The position numbers and the translations under genes are program-made. The notes beneath the pieces were generated by a model, which was not told where the DNA came from, ran no database searches, and saw only the letters and a program-made list of their open reading frames with translations. From Saprospiraceae bacterium (GTDB taxonomy: Bacteria; Bacteroidota; Bacteroidia; Chitinophagales; Saprospiraceae), in assembly GCA_020630955.1 (NCBI GenBank), contig JAHDIE010000013.1:1-64000 (forward strand): a DNA stretch of 64,000 nucleotides, read 5' to 3'. Shown here one piece after another: positions 31,857-41,405 of this stretch (position 1 is the stretch's first letter; each line of letters opens with the position of its first letter).

Positions 31857-31925
31857 TATTATTCATTTGCAAAATTAATTGAATAGCATCTCCATATTTC
31901 TTTTTTTTGTGAAAAATATTCGAAG

Positions 31926-32354
31926 ATGATACAAAGAATTCAAAGTGTATTCTATTTGCTTGCTGCCTTATGTGCTGGAGCTTTGTTTTTAATACCAATT
32001 GCTTCCAGTAATAATACAAACGCAATGTTTTTTGAAGATAAATTATTCAATGTTCAGGATCACATTGGCCTGTTAATAATAACAGGAATGGCAGTCCTGC
32101 TTCCATTGACTGTAATATTTTTATTTAAAAATAGACCATTACAATTAAAATTAGGATATGGCAGTTTGTTGTTACCATTATTCCTATTGACTATAATAGC
32201 TTATGTATATTTTAGCAAGGCTGATTCTTCAACTGTTATCTCAGCAAATGCAGGAATGTTTTTACCCTTGGGAGTAATACTCTTTCTTGTTCTAGGAAAT
32301 AATTTTGTAAAGAAAGACGAGGAGCTAGTAAAATCTAGTGAGAGGTTGAGATAA
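31926..32354 (+). CDS. DUF4293-like membrane protein
   Basis: 'MIQRIQSVFYLLAALCAGALFLIPI' N-terminus and four TM segments. Confidence 0.8.
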   Translation: MIQRIQSVFYLLAALCAGALFLIPIASSNNTNAMFFEDKLFNVQDHIGLLIITGMAVLLPLTVIFLFKNRPLQLKLGYGSLLLPLFLLTIIAYVYFSKADSSTVISANAGMFLPLGVILFLVLGNNFVKKDEELVKSSERLR

Positions 32355-32397
32355 AAAAAGGGGGAGCACAAACAATGTACTCCCCGCTTTTTCTTTT
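32351..32397. terminator. Bidirectional terminator between the DUF4293-like gene and exbD
   Basis: GGGGAG..CTCCCC stem flanked by A-run and T-run between convergent stops. Confidence 0.75.
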
Positions 32398-32404
32398 ATT
32401 GAAT

Positions 32405-32872
32405 TTACTTAGCTTCTTTTTTTGCAGAGTAGTTAACCTTTAATTGATTAGATTTTCTCAATTGAGTTTTAACATCTGAGACGATTCCCATGGTCACATC
32501 ACCATCAACTCTTAAAGAAGAAGTAATAAGAGGTTGTTGACTCTCTTGTATTTTCTCTTTATGTGTAGCAATGAACAAAGGAATATCTGACAATTCTGCA
32601 AATTTATCACCCAGTTGAATCCTAGGCTTAGTTCCATAAATTTTCTGTTCTTTTAGAAGAGGTTTCCCAACATAGATATAGTTAACAAGGGATTTCTTTT
32701 CTAATTTCGTTAATTCTGTGGCTTCTGGAAGATTGACCGTTACTTTCAAACTTGCATCTCTTAGTACTGTTACAACCATAAAGAAGAACAATAACATAAA
32801 AATGATATCTGGCAATGAAGCTGTAGAAACCTCTGGTGTGGAAGCACCTCTTTTCTTTTGAAATTTAGACAT
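32405..32872 (-). CDS. exbD: ExbD/TolR biopolymer transport protein
   Basis: 'VSTASLPDIIFMLLFFFMVVTVLRDASLKVTVNLPEA'. Confidence 0.85.
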   Translation of the reverse strand: MSKFQKKRGASTPEVSTASLPDIIFMLLFFFMVVTVLRDASLKVTVNLPEATELTKLEKKSLVNYIYVGKPLLKEQKIYGTKPRIQLGDKFAELSDIPLFIATHKEKIQESQQPLITSSLRVDGDVTMGIVSDVKTQLRKSNQLKVNYSAKKEAK

Positions 32873-32882
32873 AGTTTAAATT

Positions 32883-33437
32883 TTAATTTTCTTCACCAAA
32901 ATCAGTAGGTTCAGCTTCTGATAAAATCAATGGAACCTTGGCAATAATAACTTTTTTGTCCTCTCTATCCAGATCTGCAAAGTCTTTTCCAAATTCTCTT
33001 TGGGACTCTGTGTTTCTTAATTCTGTATAAGCTGCTTTCAGCTCGTTGTAAACTTTCAAGTAAGTCTTATACTTTGTACCTCTATCGTTTCTAAGAGAAA
33101 TAATTGCCTTTTGTGGTGTCTCTGCCATATCCTCACGTTTGTTCGGATTCATGATAAAGTTTTTAGCATTCTCTCTTAGCTCATCTACATTTGCTGGTTC
33201 ACCCCTTACAAGAAGTTCGTTATTGGCATTTACCAGAACAGAATAAACATTTCTTTTGTTTAATTTTTCTGTTTCAGGCTCATCCTCCGACCAAGGCGGG
33301 AGACGCACCAATACTCCACTATCAACTTGTATGGTAGTTGTTACAAGGAAGAATATCAGAAGTAAGAAGGCAATATCTGCCATCGAACCTGCATTCACCT
33401 CATTTTTCATCCGATCTCGTGAACTCTTTCTAGCCAT
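32883..33437 (-). CDS. exbD: ExbD/TolR biopolymer transport protein (second copy)
   Basis: 'NAGSMADIAFLLLIFFLVTTTIQVDSGVLVRLPP'. Confidence 0.87.
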   Translation of the reverse strand: MARKSSRDRMKNEVNAGSMADIAFLLLIFFLVTTTIQVDSGVLVRLPPWSEDEPETEKLNKRNVYSVLVNANNELLVRGEPANVDELRENAKNFIMNPNKREDMAETPQKAIISLRNDRGTKYKTYLKVYNELKAAYTELRNTESQREFGKDFADLDREDKKVIIAKVPLILSEAEPTDFGEEN

Positions 33438-33943
33438 TATTTAAATAGGTTTCTGATTTCTGAAACAAACATTAACAGAAGGGCACCACCAATCAAAACA
33501 CCGACTGATTTTATCCCACCCGAAATCCATTTACTGGCGGTATCTGATACACCAAATTTTTCGTGTAACATACCAATTCTTCCTGCAGTCTCTGGCTCAG
33601 ACATTGCATAAAATGCAAATGCTAATAACAACAGAACACCAAATCCAGCTAGAATTTTGATCGATCCTTTTGGATTATTGATTATCTGCATAATTCCAAA
33701 AATTAGAATTATTGCAATAATTATAATTACAAGAACCGGTGGAATGTAGGCTACCAAATTGAAAAAATCAAAGGTCTCCGTACTCTCCGGATTTTTAAGA
33801 ATCTTGTTTAGGTCTTCACCCATCTCATACTTGGCTGTAATACCAGAAATAGCCTGCATTAAGGTGATAAGAACCAAAGCTACTCCCAAAAGGAAAGCAA
33901 CCATTTGACCCTTGGTTGTAAAAAATTTATATAAGGATAACAT
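33437..33943 (-). CDS. Membrane protein of the ExbB/ExbD locus, unknown function
   Basis: Four TM segments, located between exbB- and exbD-like genes with a 1-nt overlap. Confidence 0.75.
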   Translation of the reverse strand: MLSLYKFFTTKGQMVAFLLGVALVLITLMQAISGITAKYEMGEDLNKILKNPESTETFDFFNLVAYIPPVLVIIIIAIILIFGIMQIINNPKGSIKILAGFGVLLLLAFAFYAMSEPETAGRIGMLHEKFGVSDTASKWISGGIKSVGVLIGGALLLMFVSEIRNLFK

Positions 33944-33959
33944 ATTCTTGTTTTAAAAC

Positions 33960-34706
33960 TTATTTGAAAACTCCATTTCTTGCCATAACATCTACCAAAC
34001 CGATTGATGCATCTTCCATTCTATTTACAATACCGTCTATTTTTGAAACAATGTAGTTGTAAAAGATTTGTAATATAATGGCAGTAATAAGTCCAAATAC
34101 TGTCGTTAATAGGGCTACCTTGATACCTCCGGCAACAACTGATGGAGAAAGGTCTCCAGCTTGCTCGATTCTATCAAAGGCAAAAATCATCCCGATTACC
34201 GTACCCATAAATCCTAGCATCGGTGCAATTGCTATAAATAGTGAAATCCAAACCAAACCTTTTTCCAAAAGTCCCATTTGAACAGATCCATAAGAAACAA
34301 TTGCTTTTTCAGCAGCTTCTGGGCCACCTGCAGAGTTTCTTAAACCTTCATATAATACACTTGCTGTTGGTCCAGGAGTTGATCTTGCAACTTCTTTTGC
34401 GCCTTCCATATCACCTTCAGCCAGTTTAGCTTCAATATTACTGAGTAATTTATCAGTATTGGTTGTGGCAATATTCAAAGTGATTATTCTTTCAATACAA
34501 AATGCTAATCCTAAGATTAAACATACAAGTACGAGGATCATAAATCTCCAATCCCCTTCAATAAATTTTTCCTTCAGCATTTGGAATCCAAATCCTCCAG
34601 TATCAGCTTCAGCTTGTGCTAATAAGTCTGTACCTCCAAATATTGCCAATAAGCAAAAAAGAGAACAGAGAGCAATTAATTTTCGCATAGTTACTTTGGT
34701 TTTCAC
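33960..34706 (-). CDS. exbB: MotA/TolQ/ExbB proton channel family protein
   Basis: 'GLVWISLFIAIAPMLGFMGTVIGMIFAFDRIEQAGDLSPSVVAGGIKVALLTTVFGLITAI'. Confidence 0.92.
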   Translation of the reverse strand: MKTKVTMRKLIALCSLFCLLAIFGGTDLLAQAEADTGGFGFQMLKEKFIEGDWRFMILVLVCLILGLAFCIERIITLNIATTNTDKLLSNIEAKLAEGDMEGAKEVARSTPGPTASVLYEGLRNSAGGPEAAEKAIVSYGSVQMGLLEKGLVWISLFIAIAPMLGFMGTVIGMIFAFDRIEQAGDLSPSVVAGGIKVALLTTVFGLITAIILQIFYNYIVSKIDGIVNRMEDASIGLVDVMARNGVFK

Positions 34707-35067
34707 GTTTTAATATTTCAATAAAAGATTATGAATCAGCCCTAAATTTAGAAATTATTGCAAAACATACACTAAGGCCAATTATATTTTTTATTTCTTG
34801 ATATGTGCATAACATCTATTTGAAAAGATGCAAAATTTTACAGTATTGGTGTACTTTATTGTGTAACTAACCAAATTCTCTACCTTGATAATTTCATCAT
34901 TTCCTTAAATACTCATGATAATCAATCATTTATAAATATTTTTCAATTAAATGTAAGATTTTTGATAAGGCATAAATTGATTTTATCATTTTTAGCATCT
35001 AGTCTTCGTTGATATAATATCCACAAAAAAATATTTTTTAACTCAATCGACTTTTACGACAGTTTTC

Positions 35068-35718
35068 ATGAAAAAATTCTTCTTTTTGACCTTCTGTTTT
35101 CTCATTTTCAGCCATTGTACAGACGAATGCAAAAATGATAATGTCAAATTAGGTGATATCGGTTTTTCTGATAATACCTCTATTTTTCTTGAAGCTTACT
35201 CTACGGCAGAATCTATTCAATTCGAATCAAACAACGGAACAATAAAAACTTTTTCTATTCATGAAGAAGATAGTGGAAATCCAAGATTATGTATAAAAGT
35301 ACTTTGTAGACCAAGTTTTGAGCTCGATGGAATGAATGGATGTGAATACTATAATGTAGATGATAAATATTATACGATAAGGAACGAAGACTTATTTTTA
35401 CACCTTAAGGCAGGGATAGAACTTTATAGCCCAGAAACAGACCTAATGTATGACTTTGTTGAAATTGGTTTAACTGAACAATTTGATAGTTATTTTGCAG
35501 GAATTATTACCAATAGTAACTTTGAAGAACCAACTATTGACACAAGCGCAACTGTTCTCAATAATCAGTTGACCTTTTTTGAACAAGATACACTAGGTGG
35601 ATTTCAAAATGTTTGGGTGTACAACAATACCATTGATGATGTGTATCTAATATTTGATCAATTAAAAGGGATAAAACAATACAAATACAACGACGAAATA
35701 TGGACTTTAATAGAATAA
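35068..35718 (+). CDS. Hypothetical lipoprotein
   Basis: 'MKKFFFLTFCFLIFSHCTDEC' lipobox-like signal. Confidence 0.7.
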   Translation: MKKFFFLTFCFLIFSHCTDECKNDNVKLGDIGFSDNTSIFLEAYSTAESIQFESNNGTIKTFSIHEEDSGNPRLCIKVLCRPSFELDGMNGCEYYNVDDKYYTIRNEDLFLHLKAGIELYSPETDLMYDFVEIGLTEQFDSYFAGIITNSNFEEPTIDTSATVLNNQLTFFEQDTLGGFQNVWVYNNTIDDVYLIFDQLKGIKQYKYNDEIWTLIE

Positions 35719-35776
35719 CTTGTTGTGCAGAACCATAAATATTCTATTTCTAAAATTTTATTAAGAAATTTATACC

Positions 35777-36805
35777 ATGTTTCGATTTGAAGAAGGTTTT
35801 TATCTATACCTAATAATTTTTGTCCCAATCTTACTTGGGCTATTCTATTTTCTTGTACAATGGAAAAAAAGAAGGCTTCAAAAATTTGGAGATTCTGAGG
35901 TTGTTGAACGATTACTTCCTGAATGGTCTTTAAATAGAGAATGGCTAAAAACAAGTATGTTTTCTTTTGCCTTAATTTTAATGTTTATTGCACTAGCTAA
36001 TCCTCAGTGGGGGACCAGAAAACAAAAAGTAAAAGCAAAAAGTGCTGACATCGTAATTGCTTTAGACATATCTCAAAGCATGCTTGCTACTGATATTTCT
36101 CCAAACCGAATGGAAAAAGCCAAAAGGTTTACATCTCAACTCATTAAAAACTTAAAAGGCGAAAGACTTGGCTTGATATTTTTTGCAGGAAGTGCCTATT
36201 TACAAATGCCACTCACGGCAGATTATGCAGCCACAGAATTATTCATCAAAAGTGCAAACCCTAGACAAGCAGGTACACAAGGGACAGTAATTGCAGATGC
36301 AATCAACCTAACAAAAAATATTTTCTCTAATGACAACCCCTATCAAAAGGCCTTAATATTAATAACTGATGGAGAAAATCATGAATCCGAAGCCATTGTT
36401 GCTGCAAAAGAGGCAGCAAAGGATGGCACCTTTGTCTTTTGTATTGGTGTTGGGTCCCAAGAAGGCTCCGCTGTGCCTATTATTCAAAATGGCAGAGAAG
36501 TATATAAAAAAGACAAACAAGGCAATCCAGTTTTAAGCAAATTAAATGTCACTCTGTTACAAGATATTGCTGATGCTGCTAATGGACAATTTTATCTTTT
36601 GGATGATGGCTTTTCTTTAACACGTAAAATTGTAAATGATCTCGCTAAAATTGAGAAACAAGAAGTAGAACAAAGATCATTCACTGATTACAATAGCTAT
36701 TTCCAATATTTCTTGATAATTGCATTTCTAACTTTACTATTTGAATATTTTATTTCAAATAAAAAGACAGGTTTATTCGATTTTAATAAATGGTTTAATC
36801 TATGA
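35777..36805 (+). CDS. batB: vWA-domain membrane protein, BatB-like
   Basis: 'ADIVIALDISQSMLATDISPNRMEKAKRFTSQLI' MIDAS motif, 'ALILITDGENHE', N-terminal TMs and C-terminal TM. Confidence 0.85.
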   Translation: MFRFEEGFYLYLIIFVPILLGLFYFLVQWKKRRLQKFGDSEVVERLLPEWSLNREWLKTSMFSFALILMFIALANPQWGTRKQKVKAKSADIVIALDISQSMLATDISPNRMEKAKRFTSQLIKNLKGERLGLIFFAGSAYLQMPLTADYAATELFIKSANPRQAGTQGTVIADAINLTKNIFSNDNPYQKALILITDGENHESEAIVAAKEAAKDGTFVFCIGVGSQEGSAVPIIQNGREVYKKDKQGNPVLSKLNVTLLQDIADAANGQFYLLDDGFSLTRKIVNDLAKIEKQEVEQRSFTDYNSYFQYFLIIAFLTLLFEYFISNKKTGLFDFNKWFNL

Positions 36806-37566
36806 TCTTATTCAAACAAATATTATTGACTTGCATGGTCACATTTGCGGTAAGCGTAAACTTAAATGCTCAAACTCAGCAACACAAATCTCTCTTAAAA
36901 GCAGACCGATTTTATAACGCTGGAGAATTTCAATTGGCAGAGGAAAATTATAGAAAGGCGAGAGAAAAGGAAAAAGAAATAAAATCGACTTTCAATTTGG
37001 GTAATGCAGTTTTTAAACAAGAACGATATGAAGAAGCCATAGATCATTATACAGCAGCAACACAGCTCGCACCTGATAATACAAAAAGATCCGACGCCTA
37101 TTATAATCTTGGAAATGCACAATTCCAAAGTTCTAAATTAGAAGAATCAATAGATTCTTATAAAGAGGCAATTCAATTGAATCCAGCTAATGATCATGCT
37201 AAATACAATCTGATGGTTGCAAAAATGGCACTCCGACAAGCAAAAAATCAAGAACAACAACAGCAACAGCAACAAAATCAAGAACAACAGGAAAACCAAG
37301 AACAACAAGAACAAGAGCAAAACCAAGAAAGTCAAAATCAACAAGAAGGGGAAAACAAAGAACAAAATGAACAAGAAGCTCAAGATTCTACAAGTCAAGA
37401 AATTCAAGAAGGCGCAGCTTTTGACACAAGCCGATTGGACAAACAAACTTTAGATAGTCTTGATGCGATGAAACTTCTTCAGGTTATAGAAAACGAAGAA
37501 AAAAAGGTTCAAGAAAAATTAAAGAAATTTAATTCGAAAAGAAAAAAACCAGAAAAAGACTGGTAG
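36802..37566 (+). CDS. batC: TPR protein, BatC-like
   Basis: Two TPRs ('AYYNLGNAQFQSSKLEESIDSYKEAIQLNP') and Q/E/N-rich tail; ATGA overlap with the vWA gene. Confidence 0.8.
   Translation: MILFKQILLTCMVTFAVSVNLNAQTQQHKSLLKADRFYNAGEFQLAEENYRKAREKEKEIKSTFNLGNAVFKQERYEEAIDHYTAATQLAPDNTKRSDAYYNLGNAQFQSSKLEESIDSYKEAIQLNPANDHAKYNLMVAKMALRQAKNQEQQQQQQQNQEQQENQEQQEQEQNQESQNQQEGENKEQNEQEAQDSTSQEIQEGAAFDTSRLDKQTLDSLDAMKLLQVIENEEKKVQEKLKKFNSKRKKPEKDW
37245..37400 (+). repeat. Low-complexity CAA/GAA-rich coding tract (poly-Q/E/N)
   Basis: gaacaacaacagcaacagcaacaaaatcaagaacaacag...; encodes QEQQQQQQQNQEQQENQEQQEQEQNQ. Confidence 0.85.
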
Positions 37567-37632
37567 TTATTTAGATTATTTAAATGTGATAAATACCTAA
37601 AATTTGGTAGCTAACCTGATTTTTTATCACCT

Positions 37633-37640
37633 TACTTTTG
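37633..37640 (+). promoter_or_regulatory. Bacteroidota -7 element TACTTTTG upstream of the FG-GAP lipoprotein
   Basis: TAnnTTTG match 19 nt before the lipoprotein start ATG at 37660. Confidence 0.45.
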
Positions 37641-37659
37641 TATGATAAAAATATCCCTA

Positions 37660-40600
37660 ATGAAATACCTTTCCTTTTGTGTATTCTTGAGCTTAATGTT
37701 GTTGAGTTGCAGCGATGAAAAAACAAAAACAGAACTAAGCAATAGCACTACTAGTAGTGGTAAACTTTTTACAAAACTAACGCACAATTCTACTGGAATA
37801 GATTTTAAAAACAATCTAAGAGAAGATGTAAATTCAAATTTTAATATTCTTTCTTTTGATTTTTACTTTAATGGTGCTGGGCTCGCTCTTGGGGACATCA
37901 ATAATGATGGATTAGAGGATATCTATTTTGCTGCAAATACAGGTCCTGACAAATTATATCTTAATAAAGGAAATATGAAGTTTGAAGATATTACTTCTTC
38001 TGCAGGCATAAAACCTGGAAATTGGTCCACTGGTGTTAATATGGTTGATATCAATAAAGACGGATTGATAGACATCTATGTCTGCCAAGCAGGACCAGAT
38101 AATACTCCTGGAAAAAGAAATAACTTACTATATATCAATAAAGGCAACAACAAATTTCAGGAACAAGCAAGTAGTTACGGTTTAGCAGATCCAAGATTGA
38201 GTATGCAATCTGCCTTTTTTGATTACAACAGAGATGGTCTTATAGATTGTTATGTTATGAATGAATCTAAATATGTCAGAATGGATGTTCAAAAGGTAAG
38301 AGAGGATTTGAAAGACCCAAACAAATTAAGTGCAGCAAGTGGGGTGTTGTATAAAAATGTTGGAGGAAGATTTGTGGATGCTTCTAAAGAAGCAGGTATC
38401 TTAAGATATGGATTTGGATTAGGTTTAGCTGTAAGTGATTTTAACAATGATACATGGCCTGACTTATATGTCGCAAATGATTACTCTGTTCCCGATATGA
38501 TGTGGATTAATCAAAAAAACGGAACTTTCAAAGATGAAATAAAATCAAGAACTGACCAGACCTCTTGGTTTTCTATGGGGATAGATGTAGCGGACATTAA
38601 TAATGATGGACATCTAGATATCGGGGTGGTGGACATGTCAACACAAGATCATTATTATGGCAAAACTTTGATGGCACCAATGGACCCAGGACTTTTTAGA
38701 TATACTCATGAGTATCTAAATTATCAACGTCAGCATATGTTCAATGCTCTTCAAATCAATCAAGGCAATGGAACATTTTCCAATATTGCTGGCATGACTA
38801 AAACATTAAGCACCGAATGGAGTTGGGCATCTCTTTTTGCAGATTTTGATAATGATGGCGACAAAGACTATTATGTTTCAAATGGCTACAAAAGATGTCA
38901 CCGCGATAATGATTTTCAAAATAAGTTAAAGGCTACCTCAAAACAATACAATAAAAATATTCCATCCGATATCAAACAAAAACTGTATGATGAAATTCCT
39001 ATTTACAAAAGTAAAAACATGCTTTTTGCCAACAGGGGTTTTGCCGATTTTGAAAATGTTGCTGAGGAATGGGGTGTAGGTGATTTATCCTTTTCCAATG
39101 GTGCAGTCTATGGGGATCTTGACAATGACGGTGATCTTGATTTAGTAGTTAATAATATCAATGATTATGCTTTTGTCTATGAAAACAATGCTTCCGCAAA
39201 TTATCTTAGGGTTGAATTAATAAGTGATTCCTATGCTTATGGAACAAGAGTCTACTTGTATCACGATGGACAAAAACAGCTTCAAGAATATAACCCTGTT
39301 CGTGGTTATCAATCAAAAGTAGAAGACAAATTACATTTCGGTATTGGACAAACTAATACTATTGATTCATTAATCGCCATTTGGCCTGACCAAACAATTC
39401 AGAAACTTTATAATGTAAAAGCAAATCAGAAATTAAGCCTTAATAATAAAGACGCTTCAAGACAAAAATTTTATAAAAATTCTGGAAAGTCTGTCGTATT
39501 CAAAAAAGGAAAGGAAATAGATTTTAAACATCAAGAAAATGAATTTGATGATTTTGAAAAAGAAATTCTATTACCATACAAACAATCAACCTTAGGTCCT
39601 TTTATATCAAAAGCAGATCTTGATGGAAATGGCTATGAAGATTTCTATGTAGGTGGTGCAAAAGGTCAACCAGGCACTTTGTATTTGCAAGACAAAGGAG
39701 AACAGTGGAAAAAATCTTCAACAAATGTATTTGCAAAACACGCAGCTTGTGAAGATATGAAATCTCACTTCTTTGATGCTGACAATGATGGCGATCTTGA
39801 TCTTTATGTAGTAAGTGGAGGAAGTGAATTCTCAGAAGGAGAAAAAGCACTAAAAGATAGATTATATCAAAATGATGGTAATGGAATTTTTTCTGATAAT
39901 AGTCAGGCCCTTCCCAATAACAACTTTGCAGGAATGAAAGTCTGTAGTGCTGATTTTGATGAAGATGGAGACCAAGATCTTTTTGTAACTGGAAGAATCA
40001 TCCCACAGAAGTACCCATATGCTGCAAAATCTATTTTGTTGGAAAACCAAAACGGGAATTTTAAAGAAGCAAAATTGGAGGAAGGCATATCGAATGGAGG
40101 CATTCTTAATGATGCCATTTGGATGGATGTAGATCAGGATAATGATATGGACCTTGTCACCGCAGGAGAATGGACCAAAATTAAATGGTTTGAAAATAAC
40201 AATGGTAGCTTTAGTGAAAAGTCAGTGAGCAATGATTTGACAGGTTGGTGGTTTTCTCTAAAAGCTGTTGATCTTGATAATGATGGAGACAAAGATATCA
40301 TAGCAGGAAACCTAGGACTAAACTCCAAATTTTCAGCTTCTCAAGAAAAGCCATTTAGTGTTTTTGCTGATGATTTTGATGGCAATGGAACCTGTGATGT
40401 AGTTCTTTCAAAATTTTATAAAGGAGAGCAAGTTCCTGTCAGAGGTAGACAATGTTCAAGTGAACAAATGCCATATATTAAAGAAAAATTTGAAACCTAT
40501 TCTGATTTTGCAAATGCTAACATTACTGATATGTTAGGATTGGACAAAATCTCCAACGCATTACAGCTAAGTGTTAATACTTTTGAATCTTTTGTATTTA

Positions 40601-40950
40601 TCAATGATGGTAATGGAAATTTTAGTTCCTTTGCATTACCCAAACAAGCGCAAGCATTTCCTATCTGGGGTATAGAAGCAGCCGATCTAAACAATGATGG
40701 CTTTTCTGATCTAATACTTACTGGTAATCTATATGGTATGGAGATTGAAACACCAAGATTAGATGCGGGAAAAGGCCTCGTTTTAATCAATAACAAAAAT
40801 GGTACATTTCAGCCTCTCAGCCCACAAGAAAGTGGTATTTTAATTAATGGCGATCTTAGAGATGTTGCCTTGTTAAAAGCCTCAAACAAGAAAATATTAA
40901 TTACCACAAGAAATAACAATAGCCTTACAACTCATTATCTCAATGAATAA
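37660..40950 (+). CDS. FG-GAP/VCBS repeat lipoprotein with ASPIC/UnbV-like region
   Basis: ORF 37642..40950; 'MKYLSFCVFLSLMLLSCSDEK' lipoprotein signal begins at 37660; many DxDNDGxxD motifs (DINNDGLEDIYFA, DFDNDGDKDYYVS, DLDNDGDKDIIAG); 'IDSLIAIWPDQTIQKLYNVKANQKLSL' UnbV-like. Confidence 0.9.
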   Translation: MKYLSFCVFLSLMLLSCSDEKTKTELSNSTTSSGKLFTKLTHNSTGIDFKNNLREDVNSNFNILSFDFYFNGAGLALGDINNDGLEDIYFAANTGPDKLYLNKGNMKFEDITSSAGIKPGNWSTGVNMVDINKDGLIDIYVCQAGPDNTPGKRNNLLYINKGNNKFQEQASSYGLADPRLSMQSAFFDYNRDGLIDCYVMNESKYVRMDVQKVREDLKDPNKLSAASGVLYKNVGGRFVDASKEAGILRYGFGLGLAVSDFNNDTWPDLYVANDYSVPDMMWINQKNGTFKDEIKSRTDQTSWFSMGIDVADINNDGHLDIGVVDMSTQDHYYGKTLMAPMDPGLFRYTHEYLNYQRQHMFNALQINQGNGTFSNIAGMTKTLSTEWSWASLFADFDNDGDKDYYVSNGYKRCHRDNDFQNKLKATSKQYNKNIPSDIKQKLYDEIPIYKSKNMLFANRGFADFENVAEEWGVGDLSFSNGAVYGDLDNDGDLDLVVNNINDYAFVYENNASANYLRVELISDSYAYGTRVYLYHDGQKQLQEYNPVRGYQSKVEDKLHFGIGQTNTIDSLIAIWPDQTIQKLYNVKANQKLSLNNKDASRQKFYKNSGKSVVFKKGKEIDFKHQENEFDDFEKEILLPYKQSTLGPFISKADLDGNGYEDFYVGGAKGQPGTLYLQDKGEQWKKSSTNVFAKHAACEDMKSHFFDADNDGDLDLYVVSGGSEFSEGEKALKDRLYQNDGNGIFSDNSQALPNNNFAGMKVCSADFDEDGDQDLFVTGRIIPQKYPYAAKSILLENQNGNFKEAKLEEGISNGGILNDAIWMDVDQDNDMDLVTAGEWTKIKWFENNNGSFSEKSVSNDLTGWWFSLKAVDLDNDGDKDIIAGNLGLNSKFSASQEKPFSVFADDFDGNGTCDVVLSKFYKGEQVPVRGRQCSSEQMPYIKEKFETYSDFANANITDMLGLDKISNALQLSVNTFESFVFINDGNGNFSSFALPKQAQAFPIWGIEAADLNNDGFSDLILTGNLYGMEIETPRLDAGKGLVLINNKNGTFQPLSPQESGILINGDLRDVALLKASNKKILITTRNNNSLTTHYLNE

Positions 40951-40958
40951 CTTAGGAA

Positions 40959-41405
40959 ATGAAAATTCTTATGGTCTGCTTGGGCAATATCTGTCGTTCG
41001 CCTTTAGCACAAGGTATCATGGAAGATATTGCAAAGCAAAAAAACTTAAACTGGACAATTGACTCTGCTGGAACAAGCTCGTTCCATAATGGTGAAGCAC
41101 CTGACCCAAGATCCATCAAAGTTGCTAATATAAACAACATTGATATTTCTCATCAAAGATCAAGAGAAATCAAAAAAGAAGATTTTGATCACTTTGATTA
41201 TATCTTTGCAATGGATAAATCTAACTTAAGAGATATCCTAAATTTGTGCCCTGCAAATCATAAAGCTAAAGTGAAATTATTTCTAGAATTTGGTGATAAT
41301 ACTGAAACAGTTGAAGTACCAGACCCATATTATACCTTAGGTTTTGCTGAAGTTTTTAAATTAATCAATGATGCTTGCGAAATAATCTACCAAAAATTAA
41401 GTTAA
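40959..41405 (+). CDS. Low-molecular-weight protein-tyrosine phosphatase
   Basis: 'MKILMVCLGNICRSPLAQGIME' P-loop and 'VPDPYY' motif. Confidence 0.95.
   Translation: MKILMVCLGNICRSPLAQGIMEDIAKQKNLNWTIDSAGTSSFHNGEAPDPRSIKVANINNIDISHQRSREIKKEDFDHFDYIFAMDKSNLRDILNLCPANHKAKVKLFLEFGDNTETVEVPDPYYTLGFAEVFKLINDACEIIYQKLS

Noticed and set aside
37147-37453. ORFs 37147..37446 (-) and 37217..37453 (+)
   Set aside because: Alternative-frame readings of the CAA/GAA-rich batC tract.
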